From Prevotella sp. (GTDB taxonomy: Bacteria; Bacteroidota; Bacteroidia; Bacteroidales; Bacteroidaceae): 64,000 nucleotides of DNA. The translations under genes were made by a program, and so were the position numbers. The stretch is from NCBI GenBank assembly GCA_016287755.1, contig JAEEWT010000004.1, positions 62,001 through 126,000 on the forward strand. The letters run 5' to 3'. The notes beneath the pieces were generated by a model. The model had not been told where the DNA came from. It was given only the letters and a program-made list of their open reading frames with translations, and ran no database searches. Of this stretch, positions 33,374 through 40,570 are shown one piece after another; positions within the stretch are counted from its first letter, which is position 1, and every line of letters starts with the position of its first letter.

Positions 33374-35629
33374 TTATTTCACAATTATCTTACCGTTCAC
33401 AATGTACAGTCCCTTTTTTGCGGCAGTTTTAACGCGTTGACCTTGCAGGTTGTAGATTCGACCGGATGTCTCCGTCATGCATCCTACATTGGTTATCCCT
33501 GTTGCCAGACTCTGGTCAAAGACGACATCCAGCGCAGAGCCATATGCATTGGGCAGCAGGAAGTAGCCACGAGCAGCTTTGATGTCGACAGCTGCGTCTG
33601 TAGGTATCTTTTTTACATTACCTACACTACCGTCAAATTCGTAAGCACCTGCAGGCATCAAGGTATCCTTGAAGACTCCAATCATCTCGTCAGTTCCTGT
33701 GATGGGCGTGCTCACCCATGTTGCCACCTGAACGCTTGCGGCTGAAATCTTCGTTCCATTCGGCTCAATGAGATATGGTGTGTTGGCCTTTGTTTCGCCT
33801 GACAATTCTAAAAACCTGACACATGTGCCTACTTCATTGAGACCGACGAAACGGTATACAGTGCCAAATTGCGAGGCTTTGAATGGAAAGGGTAGGTACA
33901 CGGTAGTTGTCTCGCCATCGGAAAATGCCCGGTCATAGCTCGCCTTTGCTGCAAGAAATGGTGAAGTGACGTCGAACATTTTATTGTCGAACAAGCGAAA
34001 ATCCTCACAAGTGCTGTTCCCGTCAGCATCCGTCAGTATGAGGTTGTATTTCTTTTTATTCAAGAACGACAGGTTGTTTCCCGTGAAATCGTCCAAAGCA
34101 GCTCCTTTCGGCAGGTAAAGCAGACCGTCAACGGGCATGTTTGTGAACATCTGACTGTTGGAGGTCCTGGCTTTGGTCATGTCGAATGTACTCAGGTCGA
34201 GACACCTCAGATTGGAACAGTTGTTGAACATGTAACGGATGTCTTTAACTTTGCCCATGTTCAGGCCTGTCATGTCAATGCACGTCAGATTGGTGCATTT
34301 CATGAACATACCGTACATCTTCGTCACGTTGTGCGTGTCCAGACTGCTCAAATCAAGGCTCGACAATCCGCTGCATTCTAAAAACATCTGCCACATGGTT
34401 GTCACCTTTCCAGTTTTTAGCGGACTCAAATCGAGAGACGTCAACCCGCTGCAACCCATGAATAGGTTCTCCATTGATGTTACATTGCGCGTGTCAAACC
34501 CACTCAGATCAATAGTTGTCAGACCGCGGCAGTTCAGGAACATGCTACGCATATTTGTTACACTGCTTGTAACAAGTCCATCCAGGTCAAGATTCGTCAG
34601 GCTGCTGCAGCCCTCGAACATACTTTCCATGTTGGTTACATTTCTCGTGTTGAAACTGCTCACGTCAAGGCTCGTCAAACTACTGCATAAATAAAACATT
34701 GCATCCATCCTCACCACGTTGACTGTGTTAAACCCGCTAAGGTTAATACTTTTCAAACTATTGCATCTACTGAACATATTGCTCATGTCGGTCACTTTTC
34801 CTGTGTCGAAACTACTCAAATCAAGAGTAACCAGACTGTTGCAGTTATCAAACATGTACCTCATGTTCGTCACTTTGCTCGTCTCGAAACTTCCCAAGTT
34901 TAGGTTCGTTAGGTTCTTGCAGTTATAGAACATGAGTTCCATATTCGTCACTTTAGCGGTAGTAAAACCATCCAGGCCAAGGCTCACCAAACCATAACAA
35001 CCATAGAACATATTGCTCATGTCGGTCACATTACCTGTGTTGAAACCACTCACATCGAGCGCCGTCAAACTGTTGCACGCATAAAACATGTTTGCCATGT
35101 TGGTCACATTGTACGTATAAAAACCGCTTATGTCAAGTGTCTGCAATTTCTGGCAGTTATGAAACATGAAACTCATATCGGTCACATTGCCTGTGTCAAA
35201 ACTACTCAAGTCAAGCGCTGTCAGATTCTTGCAGTTATAGAACATGTGGCTCATGTTCGTCACCTCTGACGTTTTCAGATACTGTAACCCATAGATGTTT
35301 TTGAGATTAGAATATTCTTTTGCTGCAAACCAATATGCGGTGCTGATAGGACGTGCATCTGCAAACGAAGCATCGAAAACTATCTCGTTAATATCCAACT
35401 CGGAATTACCGTACCAACCTGGAGGAGTGTCACCCTCATTTAATGAGTACACATATCCCGACCACCATTGGTCTTTGTTGTCGTCATAATAGAAAGTTAG
35501 CTTATTGCTGAATTCCGTCTGCCACTCTTCATATTCTCCCTTCTGATAGACTGCATAAGCCTCACGCGCTATACCCTCGACCGAAGAGAAAAGGACACAC
35601 CACAAAACAAATAAAAAGTACCTATTCAT
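33374..35629 (-). CDS. BspA-family leucine-rich surface protein
   Basis: A 751-residue exported protein. A signal peptide covers roughly residues 1-20 (MNRYFLFVLWCVLFSSVEG). About 14 consecutive repeats of 26 residues follow, of the type LDLSSFDTGNVTDMSxMFxxC, which define the BspA/DUF285 family. The C-terminal region ends with GLYIVNGKIIVK, preceded by GRIYNLQGQRVK, a tail commonly seen on secreted Prevotella proteins. BspA proteins bind host matrix or other bacteria. I chose the start at 35629 because a good promoter lies at 35673-35703; the longer frame to 35872 would place it inside the gene. Near-identical repeats flank the gene. Confidence 0.92.
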   Translation of the reverse strand: MNRYFLFVLWCVLFSSVEGIAREAYAVYQKGEYEEWQTEFSNKLTFYYDDNKDQWWSGYVYSLNEGDTPPGWYGNSELDINEIVFDASFADARPISTAYWFAAKEYSNLKNIYGLQYLKTSEVTNMSHMFYNCKNLTALDLSSFDTGNVTDMSFMFHNCQKLQTLDISGFYTYNVTNMANMFYACNSLTALDVSGFNTGNVTDMSNMFYGCYGLVSLGLDGFTTAKVTNMELMFYNCKNLTNLNLGSFETSKVTNMRYMFDNCNSLVTLDLSSFDTGKVTDMSNMFSRCNSLKSINLSGFNTVNVVRMDAMFYLCSSLTSLDVSSFNTRNVTNMESMFEGCSSLTNLDLDGLVTSSVTNMRSMFLNCRGLTTIDLSGFDTRNVTSMENLFMGCSGLTSLDLSPLKTGKVTTMWQMFLECSGLSSLDLSSLDTHNVTKMYGMFMKCTNLTCIDMTGLNMGKVKDIRYMFNNCSNLRCLDLSTFDMTKARTSNSQMFTNMPVDGLLYLPKGAALDDFTGNNLSFLNKKKYNLILTDADGNSTCEDFRLFDNKMFDVTSPFLAAKASYDRAFSDGETTTVYLPFPFKASQFGTVYRFVGLNEVGTCVRFLELSGETKANTPYLIEPNGTKISAASVQVATWVSTPITGTDEMIGVFKDTLMPAGAYEFDGSVGNVKKIPTDAAVDIKAARGYFLLPNAYGSALDVVFDQSLATGITNVGCMTETSGRIYNLQGQRVKTAAKKGLYIVNGKIIVK

Positions 35630-35672
35630 AGCGCAATTTTTTCTTTTTAAACTATTATCTATTTTATCGGAG

Positions 35673-35703
35673 CAAATATAATTAAAATAACAATATGCGC
35701 AAA
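35673..35703 (-). promoter_or_regulatory. Promoter of the bspA-like gene
   Basis: On the minus strand, TTTG (35703-35700) and TATATTTG (35680-35673) are separated by 19 bases, a full match to the Bacteroidetes consensus. It lies 44 bases before the chosen start codon and fixes that start. Confidence 0.8.
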
Positions 35704-35909
35704 GAAAAAAGAAGGAAACTTTCATAAGCCCCGCACTTCTATGATGATTTCTAACTGGTATCTCGTTTTCAAGTACACACGGCAGTTCGTTGTTTTCATA
35801 ATAATGTATTCCGTTCACATTATATAGTTCTATGAAAATTATACTCATCATGACAGCAGTCCGAACAACCATAGGGGAATAATGTTTCCGAAACCAGTTT
35901 CAATGGTAA

Positions 35910-36000
35910 GCATTCGATAAACTACAGGTAGTAATACCTATATAACAACAGCTACAATCAAATGTGATTGTAGCTGTTGTTGTATCTATAATGTAATATA
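35910..36000. repeat. Repeat/terminator hairpin, second copy
   Basis: TTCGATAAACTACAGGTAGT starts at 35913, and the hairpin ACAACAGCTACAATCA/TGATTGTAGCTGTTGT ends near 35985, followed by TATCTATAATGTAATAT as in the first copy. GCATTCGATAAACTAC at its left edge has an inverted copy with one mismatch at 36082-36097. In the 35630-36182 gap I see nothing else but the bspA promoter and this repeat. Confidence 0.85.
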
Positions 36001-36182
36001 TGTAATACTATGTCATATAGTTTTGGTCATTATGGATTCCGTATGTGTAAGTTTCGTAAACATTCGACATAAGAAGATTTTGTAGTTTGTCGAATGCTTG
36101 CGCCAGACCCACATAACGAGAAATAAAAGTATTCTTGCGTAAAATATTCATCCCAAAGGAGTGTTTTTCTCAGTTTTATTTG

Positions 36183-36190
36183 TATCTTTG
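36183..36190 (+). promoter_or_regulatory. Promoter -7 element of the small peptide gene
   Basis: TATCTTTG at 36183-36190 matches the Bacteroidetes -7 consensus TAnnTTTG. The -33 box is weak (TTTT around 36164-36169). It would start a transcript near 36197 that contains the structured leader and the 44-codon frame. Confidence 0.6.
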
Positions 36191-36352
36191 CAGTGTCATG
36201 TGCGATTTTGCTTGTCTTTTAATGCAGCACTGAGGTAAGTGAAAATCTGACATGGCAGAATTCTGGGCCGCTCTGCTATGCCGCTGCCCAAGCAAGAACT
36301 TTTGTTGCTCAGTTACTTCTAAATACTGTTAAATTACAGTGCTGCGGAATTT
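36191..36352 (+). ncRNA. Structured leader of the small peptide gene
   Basis: The 160-base leader is closed by a perfect nine-base inverted repeat, GCAGCACTG at 36224-36232 and CAGTGCTGC at 36337-36345, the latter ending eight bases before the start codon. Inside are GGCAGA with TCTGC and GGGC with GCCC. Pairing of the long arms would bring the start region into a stem, so it could regulate translation. No match to a named RNA family is claimed. Confidence 0.5.
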
Positions 36353-36487
36353 ATGCTTATGAAAACGGAAACTATCAACCGCAAGATTTATGTGAAACCA
36401 GCAATTGGGGTACTTATGCTTGAGGAGACGAAACCGTTGTTGGTAGACAGCGATGAGTATTATTACCAAGGAGCGCCGGACGATTGA
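36353..36487 (+). CDS. Small 44-residue peptide gene
   Basis: The frame ATG 36353 to TGA 36485-36487 encodes 44 residues. The N-terminal half is basic and hydrophobic (KIYVKPAIGVLMLEE), followed by TKPLLVDS and the tail DEYYYQGAPDD. Short Bacteroidetes proteins beginning M-K-x-x-Y-x-x-P and containing a (L/M)xxS element are frequent and uncharacterised; some resemble precursor peptides. A promoter and structured leader precede it, which supports it being real. No modifying enzyme is next to it. Confidence 0.55.
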   Translation: MLMKTETINRKIYVKPAIGVLMLEETKPLLVDSDEYYYQGAPDD

Positions 36488-36550
36488 TTATGGTAGGAAC
36501 AAGTCGTCCATTGTTATCTCCTTTTGTACTAGGTTGTAGTAACGTATAAC

Positions 36551-36650
36551 CAGCGGAAATGTATGTTTTTCTTTATGTTTCCGCTGAAAATAACGCAAAA
36601 TTGTGCTTATAACCAGCGGAAACTTGTATTTTTCTTTATGTTTCCGCTGG
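36551..36650. repeat. Two tandem hairpins (63-base period)
   Basis: CAGCGGAAA at 36551-36559 pairs with TTTCCGCTG at 36578-36586, and the same arms recur at 36614-36622 and 36641-36649. The T-rich loops (TTTTTCTTTATG) are the same. They could be tandem terminators for the small peptide gene. Confidence 0.7.
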
Positions 36651-36698
36651 AAATAGGAATCCGCATTATCTGCCAGATCTGCATGACTTTTATTTGAC

Positions 36699-36757
36699 CA
36701 CGGATTGAACAGATTTAACGGATAATTATCAAATCCGCAATCTGAGTGACGTGGTTC
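36699..36757. repeat. REP-like unit at the left edge of the VapE element
   Basis: CCACGGATTGAACAGATTTA, ACGGAT, AATCCGCAATCTGAG and the end GTGGTTC form a degenerate unit of the REP-like family. It ends 13 bases before the left terminal inverted repeat. Confidence 0.75.
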
Positions 36758-36769
36758 CGATTTTTACCT

Positions 36770-36876
36770 AACATTTCCCGTAAAAGTCACGAAACACCGA
36801 TGTGTAAAGGGTTTGAGCAACGGGAGATGTTGCTCAAACATATCCCGTAGATTTCCCGTAGATTTCCCGTTCATCT
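36770..36876. repeat. Left terminal inverted repeat
   Basis: The arm begins AACATTTCCCGTAAAAG and holds a hairpin (GAGCAA with TTGCTC, 36813-36833) and repeats of CCCGTAGATTT. It is matched, inverted, at 38484-38590 with ten substitutions and no gaps. Confidence 0.88.
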
Positions 36877-36972
36877 AACTTCTATCAAGTCGAAATTACT
36901 AAGAACTGTATTTAGTGGTAATCTCTTGCCTCTTGCTTCTTGCTTCTTAAATTCCATCCCTTGTGGGAAGAA

Positions 36973-37104
36973 GGAAACTATGGCAGTTTGCGTTGGAAAC
37001 TATGGCAGTTTCTGGTTAAAAGTGCCTCAAACGCTGATAGCGGGAACGTCAAACGCTGGGAGCGTTTGCCTTGATCACTGGGAGCGTTTACGGCGTTCAG
37101 TATT
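36973..37104. repeat. Iteron-like array with 22-base period
   Basis: Identical words recur at exactly 22 bases: GGAAACTATGGCAGTTT at 36973 and 36995, TCAAACGCTG at 37027 and 37049, and TGGGAGCGTTT at 37057 and 37079. Laid out in rows of 22, six degenerate units fill 36973-37104. The middle forms the palindrome CAAACGCT-GGG-AGCGTTTG (37050-37068). Period and position before an ATPase gene recall replication-origin iterons. The remainder of the 36877-37273 interval holds a CTTGCTTCTTGCTTCT simple repeat and the gene's promoter. Confidence 0.65.
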
Positions 37105-37162
37105 TTTTAACAGAAAGATGGTGGTTTGTTAACAGATTTTTGCACGCTATGAGGGGTCGATT

Positions 37163-37194
37163 TTTGGTCTTCCCGGATTTTCGTTGTAACTTTG
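37163..37194 (+). promoter_or_regulatory. Promoter of the VapE-like gene
   Basis: TTTG at 37163-37166 and TAACTTTG at 37187-37194, separated by 20 bases, match the Bacteroidetes consensus. Transcription would start near 37201, some 70 bases before the start codon. Confidence 0.8.
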
Positions 37195-37273
37195 CAGGCG
37201 CAAAACATGAAGGGGTAACCTGGAGTGTCAGTGCTACTAACATTTATTAACAATTAATCTTTTATTACCATTT

Positions 37274-38479
37274 ATGAATGACACGACTATGATGGGTGGC
37301 AACACCATGAGTAACACACAGGAAAACACGCTCGCAACCGAGTTGTTCCTACAAGACAATTACCTCTTCCGCCGCAATGTGCTGAGCGGGAAGGTGGAGT
37401 TCGCATCGCTTCCTGCCGAAGAGCCTGTTTACAGGACACTCACGCAGGCGGCCCTCAACAGCATCGTAATCAGGGCCAAGCGTGAGGCTGTCATGGAGAA
37501 GGGGAGCCCGAAGGCTGAGATCATGGAACTGATCAACTCCGAGGAGGTTCCCGCATTCGATCCGGTAAAGGACTTCCTTGAACACTTGCCCCAGTGGGAC
37601 GGACAGAACCATGTGGCGGCACTCTTTGGCAGGTTGCCCAGTATCAGCAGTGAGCAGCACGGCTATCTGGCCACCTGGCTGCGCTCAGCCGTTGCCCACT
37701 GGCTGCAGATGGATACCATCCACGGGAACGAGTGCGTACCCACGCTGATCGGCTCGCAGGGCTGCGGTAAGACTACCTTCGTGGCAAGGATTCTTCCTCC
37801 GCATCTCAGGCAGTACTACCTCGACCACCTGAACCTCTCGAACAAGTTCGACAAAGAGATGGCGCTGACGAACAACCTGCTGGTGAACCTGGATGAGCTG
37901 GATGCCATAAGACCGAGTCAGCATCCTGCCTTGAAGCAGACGCTGTCGAAGAGCAAGGTGAACGGAAGACCCATCTTCGGATGCAGTCAGGAGGACAGGC
38001 CTCGCTATGCCTCGTTCGTGGCCACGACGAACAACCCGCACCCGCTGACCGATGCCACGGGCAGCAGACGATACATCTGTCTGACGGTTCCCAAAGACCA
38101 GTTGATTGACAACACAGGGGAGATTGACTACGGGCAGCTGTATGCCCAGGTGCTCCACGAGCTGATAGAGCTGAAGGCGCCCTATTGGTTCACTCCTGCG
38201 GAGGTGAAGCGAATCCAGGAGCTCAACCTGGACTACATGGAACAGAAGGACATTGCCGAGATCGTAAAAGCCACGTTCCGCTTGCCGAAGGAAGGTGAGC
38301 TGCCGAGGTACATGAACTGCGGGGATATCCTCAGGGAGATTCAGCAGGAGTATCCGTCTGTAAAAAGCGATAGGAGTACCAGAGTTCACTTAGGAATAAC
38401 CATGAGGGAACTGGGCTACGACCATGTGGTTCGAGAACATCTTTCCTATTACAAGTTGATCCCCCTAAAAGCTGCGTAG
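37274..38479 (+). CDS. VapE-family P-loop ATPase with DUF3874 C-terminus
   Basis: A 401-residue protein. The N-terminal YLFRRNVLSGKVEF segment is followed by a superfamily-3-helicase-like core: Walker A GSQGCGKTT (residues 160-168), Walker B NLLVNLDELD (201-210), SFVATTNNPHPL as sensor region and SRRYICLTV with the arginine. The C-terminal part (IVKATFRLPKEGELPRYMN to the end) resembles DUF3874. VapE proteins resemble primase-helicase proteins of plasmids and phages. It is the only gene between the inverted repeats; its stop lies four bases before the right one. Confidence 0.87.
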   Translation: MNDTTMMGGNTMSNTQENTLATELFLQDNYLFRRNVLSGKVEFASLPAEEPVYRTLTQAALNSIVIRAKREAVMEKGSPKAEIMELINSEEVPAFDPVKDFLEHLPQWDGQNHVAALFGRLPSISSEQHGYLATWLRSAVAHWLQMDTIHGNECVPTLIGSQGCGKTTFVARILPPHLRQYYLDHLNLSNKFDKEMALTNNLLVNLDELDAIRPSQHPALKQTLSKSKVNGRPIFGCSQEDRPRYASFVATTNNPHPLTDATGSRRYICLTVPKDQLIDNTGEIDYGQLYAQVLHELIELKAPYWFTPAEVKRIQELNLDYMEQKDIAEIVKATFRLPKEGELPRYMNCGDILREIQQEYPSVKSDRSTRVHLGITMRELGYDHVVREHLSYYKLIPLKAA

Positions 38480-38483
38480 GGGG

Positions 38484-38590
38484 AGATGTACGGGAAATCT
38501 ACGGGAAATCTACGGGAGATGTTAGAGCAACATCTCCCGTTCTTCAAACCCTTTATACATCGGTGTTTCAAGAGGTTTACGGGAAATGTT
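38484..38590. repeat. Right terminal inverted repeat
   Basis: The arm starts AGATGTACGGGAAATCTACG and ends with ACGGGAAATGTT, the inverse of the left arm, with ten substitutions over 107 bases. It begins four bases after the VapE-like stop codon. Confidence 0.88.
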
Positions 38591-38605
38591 GGCCTTTTTG
38601 TACAT

Positions 38606-38633
38606 GAAATCCGTGTGATCCGTGTTCGGTTTA
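38606..38633. repeat. REP-like unit, right half, beyond the VapE element
   Basis: AAATCCGTGTGATCCGTGTT followed by CGG matches the right half of the REP-like family. Together with the unit ending at 36757 it places REP-like sequence on both sides of the TIR element. Confidence 0.7.
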
Positions 38634-38643
38634 AGAACAAGAC

Positions 38644-38673
38644 AAAAAAACCGCTGAACCTGAGGTCCAGCGG
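38644..38673 (-). terminator. Rho-independent terminator of the small lipoprotein gene
   Basis: On the minus strand, CCGCTGGACC and GGTTCAGCGG form a stem with a TCA loop, followed by seven T residues. It lies 27 bases after the lipoprotein stop codon. Confidence 0.85.
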
Positions 38674-38700
38674 CATTTCTCTCAATTGCGTTCGTGCTAA

Positions 38701-38874
38701 TTACTCAGCAACAGCAGCTGTGTCAACGGGAGCAGCAGCAGTGTCAACAGCAGTTGTATCAACAACCATAGTGTCAACCGGCTCTTCTACTGCGGGAGCA
38801 GCAGGCTTGTTCTCAACACAAGAAGCGAATGAGATAGCTGCAACAGCTACGAACATCAAAACTAATTTCTTCAT
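38701..38874 (-). CDS. Small lipoprotein
   Basis: A 57-residue protein. The N-terminal MKKLVLMFVAVAAISFASC is a lipoprotein signal with the acylated cysteine at residue 19. The mature part is 39 residues of Ala, Val, Asp, Thr and Pro (for example VDTMVVDTTAVDTAAAPVDT), probably a flexible, unstructured chain at the membrane surface. A promoter precedes it and a strong terminator follows, so it is a single-gene unit. The function is unknown. Confidence 0.8.
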   Translation of the reverse strand: MKKLVLMFVAVAAISFASCVENKPAAPAVEEPVDTMVVDTTAVDTAAAPVDTAAVAE

Positions 38875-38924
38875 TTTCTTTGCTTTTTAAATCTGTAAAA
38901 CAATCATTGTTTATTAAAACGCTG

Positions 38925-38932
38925 CAAAGGTA
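38925..38932 (-). promoter_or_regulatory. Promoter -7 element of the small lipoprotein gene
   Basis: TACCTTTG on the minus strand (38932-38925), 51 bases before the start codon, matches TAnnTTTG. No clear -33 box is seen. The rest of the 38875-39109 stretch is AT-rich and empty. Confidence 0.65.
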
Positions 38933-39109
38933 AGCATTTTTTTGATAGCTTGTACTTTTTTTAGCGTTTTTTTTTAGGTCGTTTTGTAACTTTTTTGTAA
39001 GTGGTTGAAAATCAATATAATGCAAATTATTAATAACTGTTAAAGTTTTAAGCCCTATCAATAATGATGGGAATTTGCATTGTATTTCACTCAACTTTCT
39101 CGTGTTTTA

Positions 39110-39141
39110 TTTGTTTTTGTTCTCGCTTATTCGTACCTTTG
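39110..39141 (+). promoter_or_regulatory. Promoter of mtaB
   Basis: TTTG at 39110-39113 and TACCTTTG at 39134-39141 are separated by 20 bases. Transcription from near 39148 excludes the long upstream frame that opens at 39075 and supports the ATG at 39192. Confidence 0.8.
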
Positions 39142-39191
39142 CCTTCTCAAACAAGGGGTGTTTTATCTCCCTATTATATATAATAAGGTGT

Positions 39192-40553
39192 ATGATTGAC
39201 AGTGCCGCTTTTCAAGGTAAGAAGGCTGCCTATTTCACATTAGGCTGTAAGCTGAACTTTTCTGAGACATCCACATTCGGACGGATGCTTCAGGAGATGG
39301 GTGTTACCACCGTGGGCAGGGATGAGCAGGCAGATATCTGCATCATCAACACCTGTTCCGTGACGGATGTGGCCGACGCCAAGTGCCGTCAGGCCATCCA
39401 CCGCATGGTGCGAAACCATCCTAATGCCTTTATTGTAGTGACTGGATGCTATGCACAGCTGTCGGCCGATGAGGTGAGTAAGATTCCGGGAGTGGATCTG
39501 GTGCTGGGCAGCGATGAGAAAGCCCAGTTGGTGCAGTTCCTATCGGATCTTTGGAGTGAGGAGTGTGGAGTGAGGAGTGTGGAGTGTTCAGGGGCGAAGG
39601 TGTTCAGGAAGGAGAAGACCAAGGAGATACAGTCGTTTGCTCCCAGTTGCTCACGAGGAAACCGCACACGCTTTTTCTTGAAGGTGCAGGATGGTTGTAG
39701 CTATTTCTGTACCTATTGTACCATTCCTTACGCCCGTGGTTTCAGCAGGAACCCCACGATATCCTCGCTGGTGCAGCAGGCTGAACAGGCTGTATGCGAA
39801 GGGGGAAAAGAGATCGTGCTGACCGGTGTGAACATCGGCGATTTCGGTCGTTCAACCGGTGAGCGGTTCATCGATCTCGTCAAGGCACTCGACCAGGTGG
39901 AGGGTGTGGAACGCTACCGCATCAGCAGTCTGGAGCCCGATTTGATTGACGATGAGCTGATAGCCTATTGTGCCCAGAGTCGGGCCTTTATGCCGCATTT
40001 CCATATTCCGCTTCAGAGCGGATCAGATGCTGTGCTGAAGCTGATGCACCGTCGTTACGACACGGCATTGTTCGCACATAAGATAGAGAAGATCAAGGAG
40101 ATGATGCCCGATGCTTTCATCGGCGTGGACGTGATGGTGGGAACAAGGGGAGAACTGGACGAGTATTTCGAGGAGTGCTATGCGTTCCTGGACCGTCTGC
40201 CCGTCACGCAACTGCATGTGTTCCCGTATTCCGAACGACCGGGTACTGCTGCCCTGCGTATTCCCCATGTGGTGAGTGCTGCGGATAAGAAACTGCGTTC
40301 CAAACGACTGCTGGAACTGTCGGATAAGAAGACCGAGGCGTTCTATGCCTCGTATATCGGTAAGGAGGCGGAGGTGCTGTTCGAGAAGGCTTCACGGGGC
40401 AGGGCCATGCATGGATTCACAAGGAACTATATCCGTGTGGAACTGCCACCGGCAGAAGGGAATAACGCGCTCGATAACCAGATTGTACAAGTTACACTGG
40501 GTGACTTCAACCACGACCGTACGGCGCTGAAAGCGCTGATAAGTGATAAGTAA
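39192..40553 (+). CDS. mtaB: tRNA t6A37 methylthiotransferase, with a repeat insertion
   Basis: A 453-residue radical-SAM enzyme that adds a methylthio group to t6A37 of tRNA. The N-terminal UPF0004 domain has TLGCKLNFSET and INTCSVTDVADAKCR, the radical-SAM cysteines are in GCSYFCTYCTIPYARG, and a TRAM-like domain ends the protein. Residues about 121-133 (EECGVRSVECSG) are encoded by a GGAGTGTGGAGTG repeat at 39552-39589 that resembles the intergenic tract at 43060-43091. The insertion is in frame, at the linker between the two domains. Confidence 0.92.
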   Translation: MIDSAAFQGKKAAYFTLGCKLNFSETSTFGRMLQEMGVTTVGRDEQADICIINTCSVTDVADAKCRQAIHRMVRNHPNAFIVVTGCYAQLSADEVSKIPGVDLVLGSDEKAQLVQFLSDLWSEECGVRSVECSGAKVFRKEKTKEIQSFAPSCSRGNRTRFFLKVQDGCSYFCTYCTIPYARGFSRNPTISSLVQQAEQAVCEGGKEIVLTGVNIGDFGRSTGERFIDLVKALDQVEGVERYRISSLEPDLIDDELIAYCAQSRAFMPHFHIPLQSGSDAVLKLMHRRYDTALFAHKIEKIKEMMPDAFIGVDVMVGTRGELDEYFEECYAFLDRLPVTQLHVFPYSERPGTAALRIPHVVSAADKKLRSKRLLELSDKKTEAFYASYIGKEAEVLFEKASRGRAMHGFTRNYIRVELPPAEGNNALDNQIVQVTLGDFNHDRTALKALISDK

Positions 40554-40570
40554 CAAGTGATAAGTGATAA
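40540..40570. repeat. AAGTGATAAGT simple repeat between mtaB and a glycosyltransferase gene
   Basis: Three to four AAGTGATAAG or AAGTAACAAG units span the mtaB stop codon and the spacer. The following gene starts at a GTG inside this tract. Confidence 0.7.

Larger units (their letters stand above)
36770..38590. mobile_element. Candidate TIR element carrying one VapE-family gene
   Basis: A 1,821-base unit bounded by 107-base terminal inverted repeats (36770-36876 and 38484-38590) that agree at 97 of 107 positions when one is reverse-complemented. Inside are a 22-base-period repeat array, a promoter and a single ATPase gene of the VapE/DUF3874 type. There is no transposase or integrase. REP-like sequences lie just outside both ends. 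I infer a small element that is replicated or moved with the help of its own ATPase or of factors encoded elsewhere. Confidence 0.65.

Noticed and set aside
34239..34928. Open frames on the plus strand across the bspA-like gene
   Set aside because: They are antisense shadows of the 26-residue repeats; the minus-strand protein has a signal peptide, family repeats and a promoter.
35630..35872. N-terminal extension of the BspA-like protein
   Set aside because: A full promoter lies inside this stretch and a clean signal peptide starts at 35629.
33201..36000. Integrated element with an integrase around bspA
   Set aside because: No recombinase gene lies between the repeats; only a duplication or recombination event is supported.
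38486..38890. Plus-strand open frame after the VapE gene
   Set aside because: It runs through the inverted repeat and antisense to a lipoprotein gene with its own promoter and terminator.
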